NCBI GenBank assembly: GCA_037039925.1 | Contig: JAXRKP010000385.1 | Coordinates: 75,001 to 139,000 of the forward strand | Length of the DNA stretch: 64,000 nt | From: Doris montereyensis | Lineage: Eukaryota; Mollusca; Gastropoda; Nudibranchia; Dorididae | Direction: 5' to 3' | Shown here: positions 46,901-55,995 of the stretch, one piece after another | Position numbering within the stretch: the stretch's first letter is position 1 | Layout: the number at the start of each line of letters is the position of its first letter | Translations under genes and position numbers: made by a program | Notes under the pieces: model-generated | The model's input: only the letters and a program-made list of their open reading frames with translations | Told to the model about the DNA's origin: nothing | Databases searched by the model: none

Positions 46901-47452
46901 CAAGTGTTTTTTCACAACATTGTACTCTTAGGAAAGGTACTTCACTCTGATTTCCTCACTCGACTGACGTATGAATGAGTACCCAACTATAGGTAAAGAA
47001 GGAGAAGGACTTTCAATGAAATAGCCTGGTGGTGGATTAAATGATGTACAGTCGTTATGTGGGAACACAGACTATAAATCTTTATCTTTTAATATCTTTA
47101 TCATCTTTATTATGTTGAAGAGGAAATATTAAAACAATTAGGTAACAATCAATTTTCTAAGAACCTATTTCCACTTTGTTTCTAGTTAGTAAGGCAGAAC
47201 CAATGAAAGACACATAGAGAGGAAAAATAAGTTATTATTATATAACACTTAGCTCAAAACACAGTACCTGAAAAACTCTGATCGAGCTGCCAGTATTACT
47301 TTGTGACTGCGAAACTGTCTTCCTTCAACGATCAATGTAATATCAGAATAATCTTCAGTTTCGATGAGTTCAGCAAAATTTTCAGATAAACTTCCAACAT
47401 GGTCAACAATACCGACAGGGGCTGGGGATCTTAAATGATGATGATCACACAT
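34530..47452 (-). CDS. BTBD9: BTBD9 gene (BTB-BACK-F5/8 type C), 12 coding exons
   Basis: BTBD9 is a BTB-domain protein conserved in animals, linked in other species to nervous-system function and sleep, and thought to act as a Cullin-3 type adaptor. Twelve minus-strand exons cover the protein in order. The BTB domain spans 47452 to 44782 (VILAARSEFFR, ALLYGGMKESQPG, LLDILSLSHRFGF). BACK is at 44457-43144. The first discoidin-like domain is at 42892-40622 (LLDGDTQNYDLDRGFSRHPID, VVGTHNTVNRVFH). The second is at 39249-34900 (YDWDSGYTCHQLGSGAI, GTHNTAN, VFHCVH). A Cys- and Pro-rich tail follows. Phases agree at each junction. Six of the 12 exons need a small indel corrected. The start codon aligns with the family's. 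An upstream 5' UTR exon is implied by an acceptor at 47521-47523. Confidence 0.96.
35905..36260. mobile_element. SINE-like family C copy
   Basis: GTGAAACCATAGTGTTGTGAG, CAATGGCTGGCCCAGGTGTT, TGTACTCTTAGGAATGGTACTT, GAATGAGTACCAAGCTA and GCACTGTATGCTCCC, about 350 bp, ending near ATCTTTATCTTTTAA. The same block occurs twice in a row at 46485-47105. In a BTBD9 intron. Confidence 0.8.
36433..36510 (-). CDS. BTBD9: BTBD9 exon (SWQTVAFDP...GTHNTAN), one deletion
   Basis: The acceptor GGTGCTTGCAG precedes SWQTVAFDPVPV, then FIKNFGTHNTANL once one base is restored near 36472 (78 instead of 79). The donor is GTTGGG. As written, the frame stops at TAA after VIS, so the exon is easily missed. Confidence 0.88.
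37538..37649 (-). CDS. BTBD9: BTBD9 exon (LLLWDCDDREGYSFYVEVS), one indel
   Basis: The acceptor TTCCATCCAG precedes LLLWDCDDREGYSFYVEVS and SDQQKWEKIVDK, then SEAC after removing one base near 37555. The donor is GTAAGT. Uncorrected it stops right after the DKR residues. Confidence 0.92.
37963..38018. mobile_element. SINE-like family A, truncated
   Basis: AAATAAACCCTGTCCACGCTG followed by TGATCTCAGG; only the first ~55 bp of the family. Confidence 0.55.
38112..38640. mobile_element. interspersed repeat of the ACTAGCAGAGTACCCGGC type
   Basis: It starts ACTAGCAGAGTACCCGGC and ends with CGCTCAGCCGTTTAGAAG, ACACACACAAAAAGTGAATTC and TATAGATATAGATAG. This begin/end pairing is familiar from a widespread invertebrate repeat, often attributed to 3' ends of non-LTR elements. 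No coding part is recognised. The assignment to a family is inference. Confidence 0.5.
39064..39249 (-). CDS. BTBD9: BTBD9 exon (YDWDSGYTCHQLGSGAI), one deletion
   Basis: The acceptor TCTGCTTTAG precedes VPSENVATIKNSALVIRR, NPNALINGNTRSYDWD and SGYTCHQLGSGAIA, then VQLAQPYILSTM after adding a base near 39100. The donor is GTAAGC. Confidence 0.95.
39780..40560. other. BTBD9 intron, AT-rich, possible dispersed repeat
   Basis: No exon here. Phrases such as TTTGCCATGGGAACGATTTTACC and TTTCAAATAGGCTTTTTCAA resemble the intron segment at 13860-14130, suggesting an old repeat. It ends in a C-rich run at 40550. Confidence 0.4.
40622..40729 (-). CDS. BTBD9: BTBD9 exon (YIKVVGTHNTVNRVFHLVSFECL), one indel
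   Basis: The acceptor TCATTCAG and donor GTGAGA enclose YIKVVGTHNTVNRVFHLVS and FECLY. TTCPFQLDRGLV follows if two bases are added (or one removed) near 40655, in a TATACAACT stretch that looks like a lost AC unit. Confidence 0.92.
41334..41453 (-). CDS. BTBD9: BTBD9 exon (SYSYYIEVSMDDRDYIRVIDH)
   Basis: 120 bases, acceptor TCTTCAACAG and donor GTAAGT, phase 2 in and out. SYSYYIEVSMDDRDYIRV, IDHTSYLCRSWQTLHFND, KVV. No indel. Confidence 0.96.
41868..42140 (-). mobile_element. SINE family B, most complete copy
   Basis: On the minus strand it opens with GCGGTGTGGCCAAGTGATTAG (A-box region) and AGGTTCAATCCTGGC (B box) near 42065-42135. It runs through GAAATACACTTAACACACA, CTCGACCCAGGTGTAAAATGG and AAAACCTGCATTAGAG, and ends at TTGAAGGAACTTT near 41870. 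A tRNA-derived SINE of ~270 bp, in a BTBD9 intron. Confidence 0.85.
42675..42892 (-). CDS. BTBD9: BTBD9 exon (LLDGDTQNYDLDRGFSRHPID), one indel
   Basis: The acceptor TTTTCTCAG precedes VLEQNVATVRLGASVIRG, EMKTALLDGDTQNYDLD and RGFSRHPIDERLP, then GIVIKLGQPYIINTIK and LLLWDKDM in another frame after a break near 42750. The donor is GTTCGT. Both halves align cleanly with the family. Confidence 0.95.
43144..43408 (-). CDS. BTBD9: BTBD9 exon (BACK domain)
   Basis: 265 bases. The acceptor TTCTTTTAAG and donor GTATTC enclose TSMRDLISRDSFWAPEVE, IFQAVCNWAEHNKGQD, RLELMEMRELLNDVR, SDSILDAIKKRTESRDMEL and KYRGAQ. No indel. Confidence 0.97.
44367..44457 (-). CDS. BTBD9: BTBD9 exon (start of BACK domain)
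   Basis: SLSSLCTVCKDFMDRNAH and AVLNSESFLNLSQ, acceptor TTTTAAATAG and donor GTGAGG. 91 bases, no indel. Confidence 0.94.
44782..44921 (-). CDS. BTBD9: BTBD9 exon (C-terminal part of BTB)
   Basis: EEYLLDILSLSHRFGFMELE, SSVSDYLKAILNIRNVC and HIYDLANIY, acceptor TTTTCCCCAG and donor GTGAGA. 140 bases, no indel. Confidence 0.97.
45015..45163. mobile_element. SINE-like family A, near-complete copy
   Basis: CAATTTACCCTGTCCACCAC, ATGTGGAGATCTCAGGGAAA, GGAAGCAGCATGATGAAAGA, GGAAAGAAGGAATACCTACC and AGCTCCCGCCAACCACCCA. In a BTBD9 intron. Confidence 0.8.
45442..45577 (-). CDS. BTBD9: BTBD9 exon (ALLYGGMKESQPG, BTB core)
   Basis: 136 bases. The acceptor GTAACTCACAG and donor GTATTG enclose ALLYGGMKESQPGTTEIEL, RDTPADAFAALLKYVYSG and RLNLIEIQ. 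No indel. Confidence 0.97.
46485..46830. mobile_element. SINE-like family C copy, first of a tandem pair
   Basis: GTAACAAAACCATAGTGTTG, TGTATTCTTAGGAAAGGTACTT and GCTGTACTGTATGCTCCCC; about 345 bp, directly followed by a second copy in the same orientation. Confidence 0.85.
46831..47105. mobile_element. SINE-like family C copy, second of a tandem pair
   Basis: GTAATGAAACCGTAGTGTTGTG, CATGGCTGGCCCAAGTG, TTGTACTCTTAGGAAAGGTAC and GAATGAGTACCCAACTATAGG; shorter than the first copy through an internal deletion. Confidence 0.85.
47268..47452 (-). CDS. BTBD9: BTBD9 first coding exon
   Basis: ATG at 47450-47452 opens MCDHHHLRSPAPVGIVDHVG, then SLSENFAELIETEDYSDITL and IVEGRQFRSHKVILAARSEF, and the donor GTACTG after FF(AG). 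The start aligns with the family N-terminus (one to one up to IDHV in the human protein). Confidence 0.96.
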
Positions 47453-47520
47453 GTCTGACAGTTTTATGTCAGTTGTAACGAGGATACTTTCATATGCAAT
47501 GAGAAGTGATGATCAAAGCT
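47453..47520 (-). other. BTBD9: BTBD9 5' UTR part of the first coding exon
   Basis: A good acceptor (TTATGTTTTTCAG) ends at 47521, 68 bases above the ATG, implying at least one upstream non-coding exon that I could not place. Confidence 0.55.
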
Positions 47521-47602
47521 CTGAAAAACATAAAATACATAATATCACCTAAGATAAAACACAGCTTTCTTTTAATACTTCAAATGAAAAGTAAAAAATA
47601 AG

Positions 47603-47705
47603 GCAAAGTTCCTATAAGGTCATTACGATCCATAGAGCCCGAGCTTATCCCAGTTTCTATAGCATGAAGAGGAACAGGTGATAAAAGTCACCTCCTGGAC
47701 AGAAC
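47603..47705 (-). mobile_element. SINE family B fragment
   Basis: AAGTTCCTATAAGG, CTTATCCCAGTTTCTATAGC and GGAACAGGTGATAAAAGTCACC; 3' part only. Confidence 0.75.
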
Positions 47706-48479
47706 GCTAGGTCAAATGAAAGACATGCGATAATAATTTCATGAGAATCAAAATTACAGCAACTGTTTCAAGCACTAGAATATAGGAGAAAGATGTTGAT
47801 ACCAAAATGTCTTTTGCAGATGAACCTTTTTGAAATGTTGTGCAAAGATGTTGTCTTACCTTTTTCTTCTATTTTTTATTAGTGAAATGAGATCAGCTAA
47901 AATCTTTGAAAAACATCTGTCAAAAAATCTCATCTGACTCTTTAAGTGAAAGATATCTAACATCGCAATCAATGATTTCCTGATAGATTTTCAAATTATG
48001 AGATAAGCTCTATATCTAACTCTAGATTCTAGATCTAACCTGCGGCGTTAGTTTAGTCGGAAGATTTGATTTTTATTGTTGGTGGGTTCCCTTATCAGTC
48101 GTCTCCCTATTATTACTCCCCGTCGGAGTGTATTTTTCACTGTTGTACGTAAGGTCAGCGGTGCTTTCGCCAAGAGCAATTACCACTCCCGCTTTAGCTC
48201 TGCAGGATTTGATTTTCTACTGTTGTGCCTATAGACTATGGTCAGCACCCGACACTAAGCGGTCCAATCCGGGAGTAGAAATAGGGAGACGACTGACTAG
48301 GGAACACACATCATGACATAGGTCTACTCATAGAGTGGCAATGAGAGAGTATCAAGTTAACTAGATCTAGTGTTTGTAATTGTATTTAGTGTGAAATATT
48401 GGCAGTGCTAAAGTGCGATTATCCCAAAATCTAATGGTCAATGCACACAACAAACATAATCATAATTTGAGAAACAACT

Positions 48480-48720
48480 CAAATGGATCCAGAATTTGGA
48501 TTCTTTCATCTAGACTCTAGAGATTCAGATCTTACTGGATCTGCCAGGATAGAGGTCTAGATCTAGATCTGGAGAAGTAGCTCTATATGTAGCTAGAGAT
48601 AGCTCGAAATCTACTTTATTTCGATGTAGACATGTAATGAATGTATGCGTCGGATAGGTTTCTAGAGCTAGTCTACATCCTCCATCCTATATCTAGACTA
48701 AGATCTAGAGCTAGATCTGC
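48480..48720. repeat. cluster of AGATCT/TCTAGA palindromes
   Basis: CTAGATCTAGATCT and many single TAGATCTAG or CTAGAGCTAG words occur within ~240 bp. A similar cluster is at 62988-63360. Confidence 0.7.
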
Positions 48721-49349
48721 TGTGAATGCTTTGTGTTAACTTCTAAAGTTGGGTTTTTTTAATCCTCAAATCAGTTACATACTCATTCCAGAATGCCTTC
48801 AATTCCTTCTCGAAAGCGGAAAAAGCAAAACAAAACACAACTTTCACGAAAAAGCCGTCCTCATGCAACCTTCGACCATTTTGGTTGTTTTCTAAACACA
48901 GGAAGTCAATTAATCACAAGTTGATCCATACACTCAATCAAAAAATCAGACACGGCCTTGAGATTAATACCTAGAGAACAAAACGAAACTCAAAGTAAGT
49001 CATTGAACTCTGGAAGCTTTACGTCTAAAACATAACGGATGAGGGATTACTTACGGTGCGAAAAATACAAAGCCAACATTATTGCAATGCGGTTACATCC
49101 ACACATCAGACCAGAACCGATTATGGGAGCAGGATGTTAAACGTGCATAAGAGCACAAAGAGAGAAAAAACCGGACTGGACAAGGGAAAATACATGAATA
49201 AACTAACAGGAAAAGAATTGTTCATGGCAATTTTTTTTTTAACAAGGGCAACTTATGTTATATGAATAATGCTACTTTTAATTGAGATAATGACAAACAG
49301 TGAGGCAAGGGACATGTCGGAAGTTAAGGAAATTACAAAAAATAATATG

Positions 49350-49600
49350 ACTTAGGGAGCGTGGATAGCTCAGTTGGAAGCACGCTTTCTTTTCATGGCG
49401 AGGCGATGGGTGCCGACGCAGAGGTCACGGATTCGATCCCCATGGTGACCAGGATTTTTGTTATGTCCATTCCTTGTATTTGTCTCGTCTTTGTCCCTAT
49501 GGGCCTTTCATAATATTTAATGTCATTTCCTTTACTTTTAATTGAGCATCCTCTTCAGTGAGTGCTCGGATGTAGTTCGTGAAACACGGACTACCGTATA
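49350..49600 (+). mobile_element. tRNA-derived SINE, family D
   Basis: The A box GTGGATAGCTCAGTTGG and the B box GGATTCGATCCCC lie ~60 bp apart, so the head is clearly tRNA-like. The expected cloverleaf is broken by extra bases, so it is not a tRNA gene. The body contains TTTGTCCCTATGGGCC, and a second copy lies at 54168-54440. Confidence 0.75.
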
Positions 49601-49744
49601 TGAGTACGGCAATACCCTGAAAGAAGCCACAAGTTCCACATACCAGTACCTTTTCTTTTGTGACTCATAGCTGTATGACGACAACTACACGGGTTATTTT
49701 CTGAGGTGAAACTCCACAATAGTTGAATTGATGTAGGTCTATAC

Positions 49745-49745
<1 letters not shown>

Positions 49746-49782
<37 letters not shown>

Positions 49783-49797
49783 ATAGGTAGATAGATA
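49746..49797. repeat. (ATAG)n microsatellite
   Basis: About 12 ATAG units with variants at the right end. Confidence 0.9.
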
Positions 49798-49837
49798 TAT
49801 ACAGCTATACATGCGTACAAGTATACATACATAGATT

Positions 49838-49978
49838 TGTTTTGTTTCTCTGAAATTTACCCCGTCCACCATTTGTGATGATCTCAGGGTGAAATAGGAG
49901 GAAACAGCAAAATGAAACATAGGTAAAAGAAGGAAAGAAAGAAGTAGGACCTTCCAGCACCTCCCACCAACCGCTTTA
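49838..49978. mobile_element. SINE-like family A copy
   Basis: GAAATTTACCCCGTCCACCAT, TGATCTCAGGGTGAAATAGG, AGGAAACAGCAAAATGAAAC, GGAAAGAAAGAAGTAGGACC and CACCTCCCACCAACCGC. Nearly complete, between two microsatellites. Confidence 0.8.
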
Positions 49979-50103
49979 CATACATACATACACATACACA
50001 TATACATACATGGGGTGTGTTCTGCTTGGGTTTTTTGGTGCCATGAACCACTTGTAATTGTAAAATATTGCAATACATCCATCGCATCGACTTGTTTTAC
50101 CCA

Positions 50104-50150
<47 letters not shown>
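50104..50150. repeat. (CA)n microsatellite
   Basis: About 22 CA units. Confidence 0.95.
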
Positions 50151-50379
50151 AGTTTCACACTACACTTCTCTGCGGGGCCTTTAGCCTTTCACTATCAGGT
50201 TTCGCCGCTGGTGACATCATACGCAGCCTGTAGTCGTTTCTCATACCTCTCCTTTCTTCTGTGATCCCTCTCGCAATGGAAACCAAGAAATAAGAAAGCT
50301 CAGTCAACTGAACAAAAATATTACCGGAATAGGGTCAAATATCGTGGTATTCTCTTCTTTACTCTATTTCTTTCTTTAT

Positions 50380-51640
50380 CAGTTCCCATTCTACCTTTCT
50401 GTGTATGGGTTCAGATGCCCTAGATGATCTTTCTACAGGATACCCTGTCCTGACAGTTTCTGTTTCCTTCCAAAAACGTTAAATTTCTATGCTTCAATGC
50501 CTCTTTTATATCTTCTTCCCACTTTCTCCGAGGTCTGCCTTTTAGTCTTTTACCTTGGGCTTTAGCACTGTATACTGATTTAGCTATTCTATTGTCATTC
50601 ATTCTGTTTACATGCCCAAACCATCTCAATTGATTGATTGATTTCTTAGTTTTTATGCCATCTGCTTTGGTTTGATCTCTTATTGTTGTGTTGCTGATTT
50701 TGTCTCATTTAGTTTTCCCCTCTCTCTTAGATATTTCATTTCAGCTGCCTATACTCTACTATATTGTTAAATAAATTATATATTTGCTCAAAGCACATTG
50801 AATGTGTAGTTTTCAATGATTTAGTAAGTGTTGGCAGATAGAACCCTTTTAATGCTTACTGTGTTGGTTACTTGAAATTAAAAGGGTTCTATCTACAAAT
50901 CCAGATCTTAGTTTCTACGTGACATAGTCGTTTAAAAAAAAAAAATAAAGATGTTTTTTTCCTGCTCTGGACATCTTATCTTAATATGCATCAAAGGATC
51001 ATCATAAATTCTTTCCTCTTTTATCTATGGGGTTCAAAACTTCAAGGCCATTTTCTCAAAAGTGCAGAAAGAACAGATAGAACCTTCAATGTCAGCTCAC
51101 GACTAGGTGATGATCACTAAATATGTCTGCTCCTCTGTTTACTCTTGCATCCAATGAACTGTAAAAAAGGGAGCTGCTAACTAGTATGTAGTTTATCATT
51201 GACTTTTAACACCTGTCTTCATTTACTCTTGTATATTTGTGGATATCTTTATGAGGAAAAAAGGTATTTGCTATTTTCATGTTATTCTTTAGGCAACAAT
51301 TTATTAGTCTCTGTTCATTTGGAGAAGTTGTTGTCTCTCCTTTACCTATTACTCCTGACGTTTCTACAGTGTTGCCTACTCTAGCGTTTAAATCTCCTAA
51401 AAACCATTAGTTCTTGTTTGTGTTTAAGATTCTCTGCAGCTATTTGTAAACCGTTTTCGAAGATATATTTTTCTTCTTTAGTGGTGTATCCGTTTGGTCC
51501 AATAGCCGTTCATTATGAGGTCGATTGTTGTTGGACATCTGCATTCATCACCTTTCAATTATGTTGGTGTGTGAACTACATGGAGCAGCTTTTGTTTGAA
51601 TAGTTTTCTGACGTTTCTCTTATTCCTATAAAATTTGAAA
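50380..51640 (-). pseudogene. internally deleted LINE (endonuclease plus C-terminal RT protein end)
   Basis: On the minus strand the left-hand protein part is endonuclease-like: GDFNARVGNT-type sequence at about 51385-51340 (VGNTVETSGVIGKGETTTS, NEQRLINCC, NNMKIANTFF). The C-terminal part of the same kind of polyprotein is at 50630-50420 (MRWFGHVNRMNDNRIAKSV, GKRLKGRPRRKWEEDIKEAL). Nearly all of the reverse-transcriptase core between them is absent. The junction region carries a perfect 18 bp inverted repeat (50836-50894). Frameshifts and stops make it a dead copy. Confidence 0.75.
50836..50894. repeat. perfect 18 bp inverted repeat, 23 bp loop
   Basis: AGATAGAACCCTTTTAAT at 50836-50853 is the exact reverse complement of ATTAAAAGGGTTCTATCT at 50877-50894. 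A related AGATAGAACCTTC occurs at about 51073. It lies at the LINE deletion junction. Confidence 0.95.
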
Positions 51641-51784
51641 TTATTTTCAAATGCAATCTCAAAACATCCAACAACTTTAACAAGATTGTAACTAGGTTTT
51701 TCAAGCCACCATGTAGGCAGTGTTCAAACTGTTTCTGTTCAATTAATGTAGGGTGGACTGGTGTAGATTGACCTTCTTGGGGTG

Positions 51785-52560
51785 GTACTCAAGCTTTGCT
51801 ATGTAATCCCCACAAACTGTGGAGTATACTTTTTTTCAAAATGTACCCACTTACATAGGCAACAGCATTTTCAAGATGAATGATATCAGTCGCAGAACAG
51901 GATTTCACAAAAAAATTGGTTATGTGATGGGGCTCACTATCATGAGGTGCAACTATTAGTGTGGCTTCATGTGTGTCTTTGGGATGTTGAGTCAGATTGA
52001 TGAGGAAATTGTCAACATCATCCTTACAGTTACTTAATTTTGATCGCATGACCTGGCGGGAGGTATGGCCGAGGCTTGGGTGACTTTCTTGATGGTGTCA
52101 ATTTTTTAGGTGGATTTGAGACATTGAACAATGTTGGCACAGCGTTTCTTTTTAAGAATTTTTCTTTGATGATGTAAATCGGTTTGCTTCAAAGTGGTTT
52201 GCACACAGAACAGATCCCTTGTGTAGTTGCTCGCTTGGCTTTTTAATGATTTTATCCTTCCTTCTTGTATTTTGAACCCATTGTTTACATCTTATTTTGT
52301 CTTTTGGGAATTTGAAGAAAGACAAGTTTGGATTGTCATAACGATTATTATTACAATTTCCACCAGCGCAACGCTGAAATGATGTTTCTTGCTTTTTTAA
52401 AAATAGTTTTAGTAGGCTGACAATGATTAACACTGACAACAGGATCTGCATGATTCACATTATCACTCAACGCATTTTCACAAGATCTGGTTTCACTTTG
52501 GGGTGATTCAGATTTATTGTTCAGTAATCTGATCAAACATTGAAATAAATCCTCCATATC
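51785..52560 (-). pseudogene. P-element-like (THAP) transposase remnant, internal deletion
   Basis: A THAP zinc-finger block lies at about 52385-52170: RCAGGNCNNNRYDNPNLSFF, KFPKDKIRCKQWVQNTRR and GSVLCANHFEANRF, with the C-x2-H pair in LCANHF. The usual linker follows (LKRNAVPTLFNVSNPPKK) in a shifted frame. At 52049-51789 comes a C-terminal P-transposase segment (NAVAYVSGYILKKS). The catalytic region is missing, and frameshifts separate the parts. No terminal inverted repeats or target duplication were identified. Confidence 0.75.
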
Positions 52561-52823
52561 AATACACTGAATTGTCCCTTGAACAAATTATTCATCGAAT
52601 AAAAAACCCAAAAACAATGTACTTTACAACAAAACTCCAAGTCCAAAGTTGGCGGTGGCCAAGGGGAACAATTCACGCACAGGTTTCGCCTTACTGAAGA
52701 TATCATTCCTTAATTATTATTATTATTGACTTAGCTAAAGACCAGCTCTACGTGCTGTGATGCTGATGTGTTGCGCGCTCGCTCTGTCTGTCTGTCTGTA
52801 TCTCTTTCCGTGTCTGTCTCTGG

Positions 52824-52968
<145 letters not shown>

Positions 52969-53826
52969 CTGTGTGTCTCGCTTTCTCCACTCTCTCTCCT
53001 TCTCCCTCCCTCCCCACTTTCTCTCTCCATGTGTTTATACATGTATCTCTTTCCTGTCTCTCTTTCTTTTACCTTCTCCCTCCCTGGCTCTTTTCTCTTT
53101 TCCCTCTCTCCCCACCCCCATCTCTTTCTCACTGTTCAAAAGTTTGAAGAGGTGAAGAATCGTCGAGCAGATTTTGTCTCCAAACATTAACGTAAGTACA
53201 CTGTAATGTTATTATTGTTATTACATTGTACATTGTACTACAGCGTGTTTTATGATTTATATCAGTTGTCTGAAAGCGAAAGTATGATATTATGATAGTA
53301 TTTTATCGTGGCACCGCCTACAATAATGGGTACGCCACGCCTCTGCATACATGCTTTTTTTTTACATAGACAAACAAACACATAAATTGGTAGATAGAGA
53401 GGTAGATAATTAGATAGATAGAAAGAACACGAGGTTGAGATCATACTAACACAATGGGTCGACTTAAAAATATGAGATCGACCATTGGCCAGGAATATAT
53501 ACTTTAGCACTTGCCTAGGTGACCTTTATAGAATAGTAAATGTATGAAAACTATTGAATAGGAGTTGTTGTTGCTGTTGATTTGTTTAAAATTGTTTTGT
53601 TTTTCTTGGGGAGGGGTTGTCTATATGCCTGAAGATTTTGAATACTGGTATAGGATATACTGATAATTTATTGTCTCTTTAGCCAAACGCATTTGGTGAG
53701 TTTCTGCTGAATTGTAATTTAATTCGACCAACAAAAACCACTACTTGTAAAAATAATAAACTAGTGCAAGCTCTTCAGTTTTATTCATCAACAAAGCCTT
53801 CTTTTTTTAACTCAACGAAAGCCACT

Positions 53827-53827
53827 T

Positions 53828-53911
<84 letters not shown>
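53827..53911. repeat. (TAA)n microsatellite
   Basis: About 28 AAT units. Confidence 0.95.
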
Positions 53912-54167
53912 CTATAACACATTAATCCAGCCTCTCTAAATGACATTCATCAAAATTGCACGGCACACACAGGATTTGGTCTTGATGCACTTACTTTTAA
54001 GGTTAGATTATAAGTATATATATGGTATTTTATAGGCATGTATGTAGATTTCATCAACAGCTGTGCCAAACCTAGTTTGGTTAATTATTATTTTTCATTC
54101 ACTTGACGCTTGTGAATCATATTCATGTAATTTGTAATATTTTTATATCTATAATTACATAATGTTC

Positions 54168-54440
54168 CAAGGAGCGTAGCTGCAAGCAAGGTTTGCAGTG
54201 TGCTCTCATTTTATGGCGAGACTGTGTATTCAGATGCAGAGGTCACAAGTTCGACTCATGTTTGGTGTCTACATGTATATCTTTGTTCCCTCTTTCTCCC
54301 TATGGGGCTGAAATGTTTCTTCCAATACTTCCATGTCCTTATTTAGCCACTTTTCACATGCCCCATGTCTCGTTATTTGTCTTTACATTTAATTGTGACC
54401 ATAAAAAGGCCGTTTCTCTTAATACAATGATTTCTTGCAT
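54168..54440 (+). mobile_element. tRNA-derived SINE, family D, diverged copy
   Basis: GGAGCGTAGCTGCAAGCAAGG, GCAGAGGTCACAAGTTCGAC (B box) and TCCCTATGGGGC parallel the copy at 49350 in order and spacing. Confidence 0.65.
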
Positions 54441-54874
54441 TTACTCATTTACTTTTCATTTTGCATGGATTTAAACTTGAAATTATTTCTTTGTGTGTCA
54501 ATCGCCAATCTATCGGTGGCCCACAAGACTGTTCTATACCAAATACTGACGTGCTTGTCTCCTTTCATTTTTGTTCCCGTAGACTAATAATATGTACTGC
54601 TAAAATTCTCAGGAAATCAGATACAACCACTAATGTGTGTTGCGCGCTCGCTCTCTGTCTCTCTCCCTCTTTCTCCATCTCTTTCTCCATCTCTCTCTCT
54701 CTCTATACATCATTGGCATTTGGTGAGAACAACCTAGCAAAAGCACTACTAGATCGGCGACTGGCACTAAATGCTCAAAAGTCTTTGAAATGTATCACTC
54801 TTGTGGGGGATAGAATTAATCTGGCATGAAGCAATAACATTTTTGGCACTCCAAAGAATTCAGAGCACCTCTCA

Positions 54875-55995
54875 TAGCCCTTTCACTAGCTGCAGTCTGG
54901 GCCTTCTGATAGCCCTTTCACTAGCTACAGTCTGGCCCTTCTGATAGCCTGTTCACTAGCCACAGTCTGGCCCTTCTGATAGCCTGTTCACTAGCCACAG
55001 TCTGGCCCTTCTGATAGCCTGTTCACTAGCTAGTCTGGCCCTTCTGAGTGATAGCCCTTTCACTAGCCACAGTCTGGCCCTTCTGAGTGATAGCCTGTTC
55101 ACTAGCTACAGTCTGGCCCTTCTGAGTGATAGCCCTTTCACTAGCCACAGTCTGATAGCCCTTCACTAGAGTCTGGCCGTTCTTGATAGCCCTTTCACTA
55201 GCCACAGTCTGGCCCTTCTGAGTGATAGCCTGTTCACTAGCCACAGTCTGGCCCTTCTGAGTGATAGCCCTTTCACTAGCTACAGTCTGGCCCTTCTGAG
55301 TGATAGCCCTTTCACTAGCTACAGTCTGGCCCTTCTGAGTGATAACCCCTTTCACTAGCTACAGTCTGGCCCTTCTGAGTGATAGCCCTTTTTCAGCCAC
55401 AGTCTGGCCCTTTCTGATAGCCCTTTCACTAGCTACAGTCTGGCCCTTCTGATAGCCCTTTCACTAGCTACAGTCTGGCCCTTCTGAGCCCTTTCACTAG
55501 CTACAGTCTGGATAGCCCTTTCACTAGCCACAGTCTGGCCCCTTCTGATAGCCCTTTCACTAGCTACAGTCTGGCCGTTCTGATAGCCCTTTCACTAGCT
55601 ACAGTCTGGCCGTTCTGATAGCCCTTTCACTAGCTACAGTCTGGCCCTTCTGAGATGCCCTTTAGCCTACAGTCTGGCCGTTCTGATAGCCCTTTCACTA
55701 GCTACAGTCTGGCCCTTCTGATAGCCCTTTCACTAGCTACAGTCTGGCCATTCTGATAGCCCTTTCACTAGCCACAGTCTGGCCGTTCTGAGTGAGCCCT
55801 TTCACTAGCTACAGTCTGGCCGTTCTGATAGCCCTTTCACTAGCTACAGTCTGGCCGTTCTGATAGCCCTTTCACTAGCTACAGTCTGGCCGTTCTGATA
55901 GCCCTTTCAGCTACAGTCTGGCCGTTCTGATAGCCCTTTCACTAGCCACAGTCTGGCCGTTCTGATAGCCCTTTCACTAGCTACAGTCTGGCCTT
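54875..55995. repeat. minisatellite, 35/39 bp unit GATAGCCCTTTCACTAGC...
   Basis: Around 30 copies of GATAGCCCTTTCACTAGCTA plus CAGTCTGGCCCTTCT. A 39 bp form carries an extra GAGT and dominates the left half. A 35 bp form with GGCCGTTCT dominates the right half. Truncated units are scattered. The 39 bp form has no stop in one minus frame, giving a 109-codon repeat frame that I do not regard as a gene. Confidence 0.95.

Noticed and set aside
49365..49445. tRNA gene
   Set aside because: A and B boxes are present, but the cloverleaf is disrupted, and a diverged copy with the same body at 54168 shows that it is a SINE.
55026..55355. 109-codon frame of ITQKGQTVASERA repeats
   Set aside because: It follows from the 39 bp minisatellite unit being a multiple of three. 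The frame is lost wherever 35 bp units occur.
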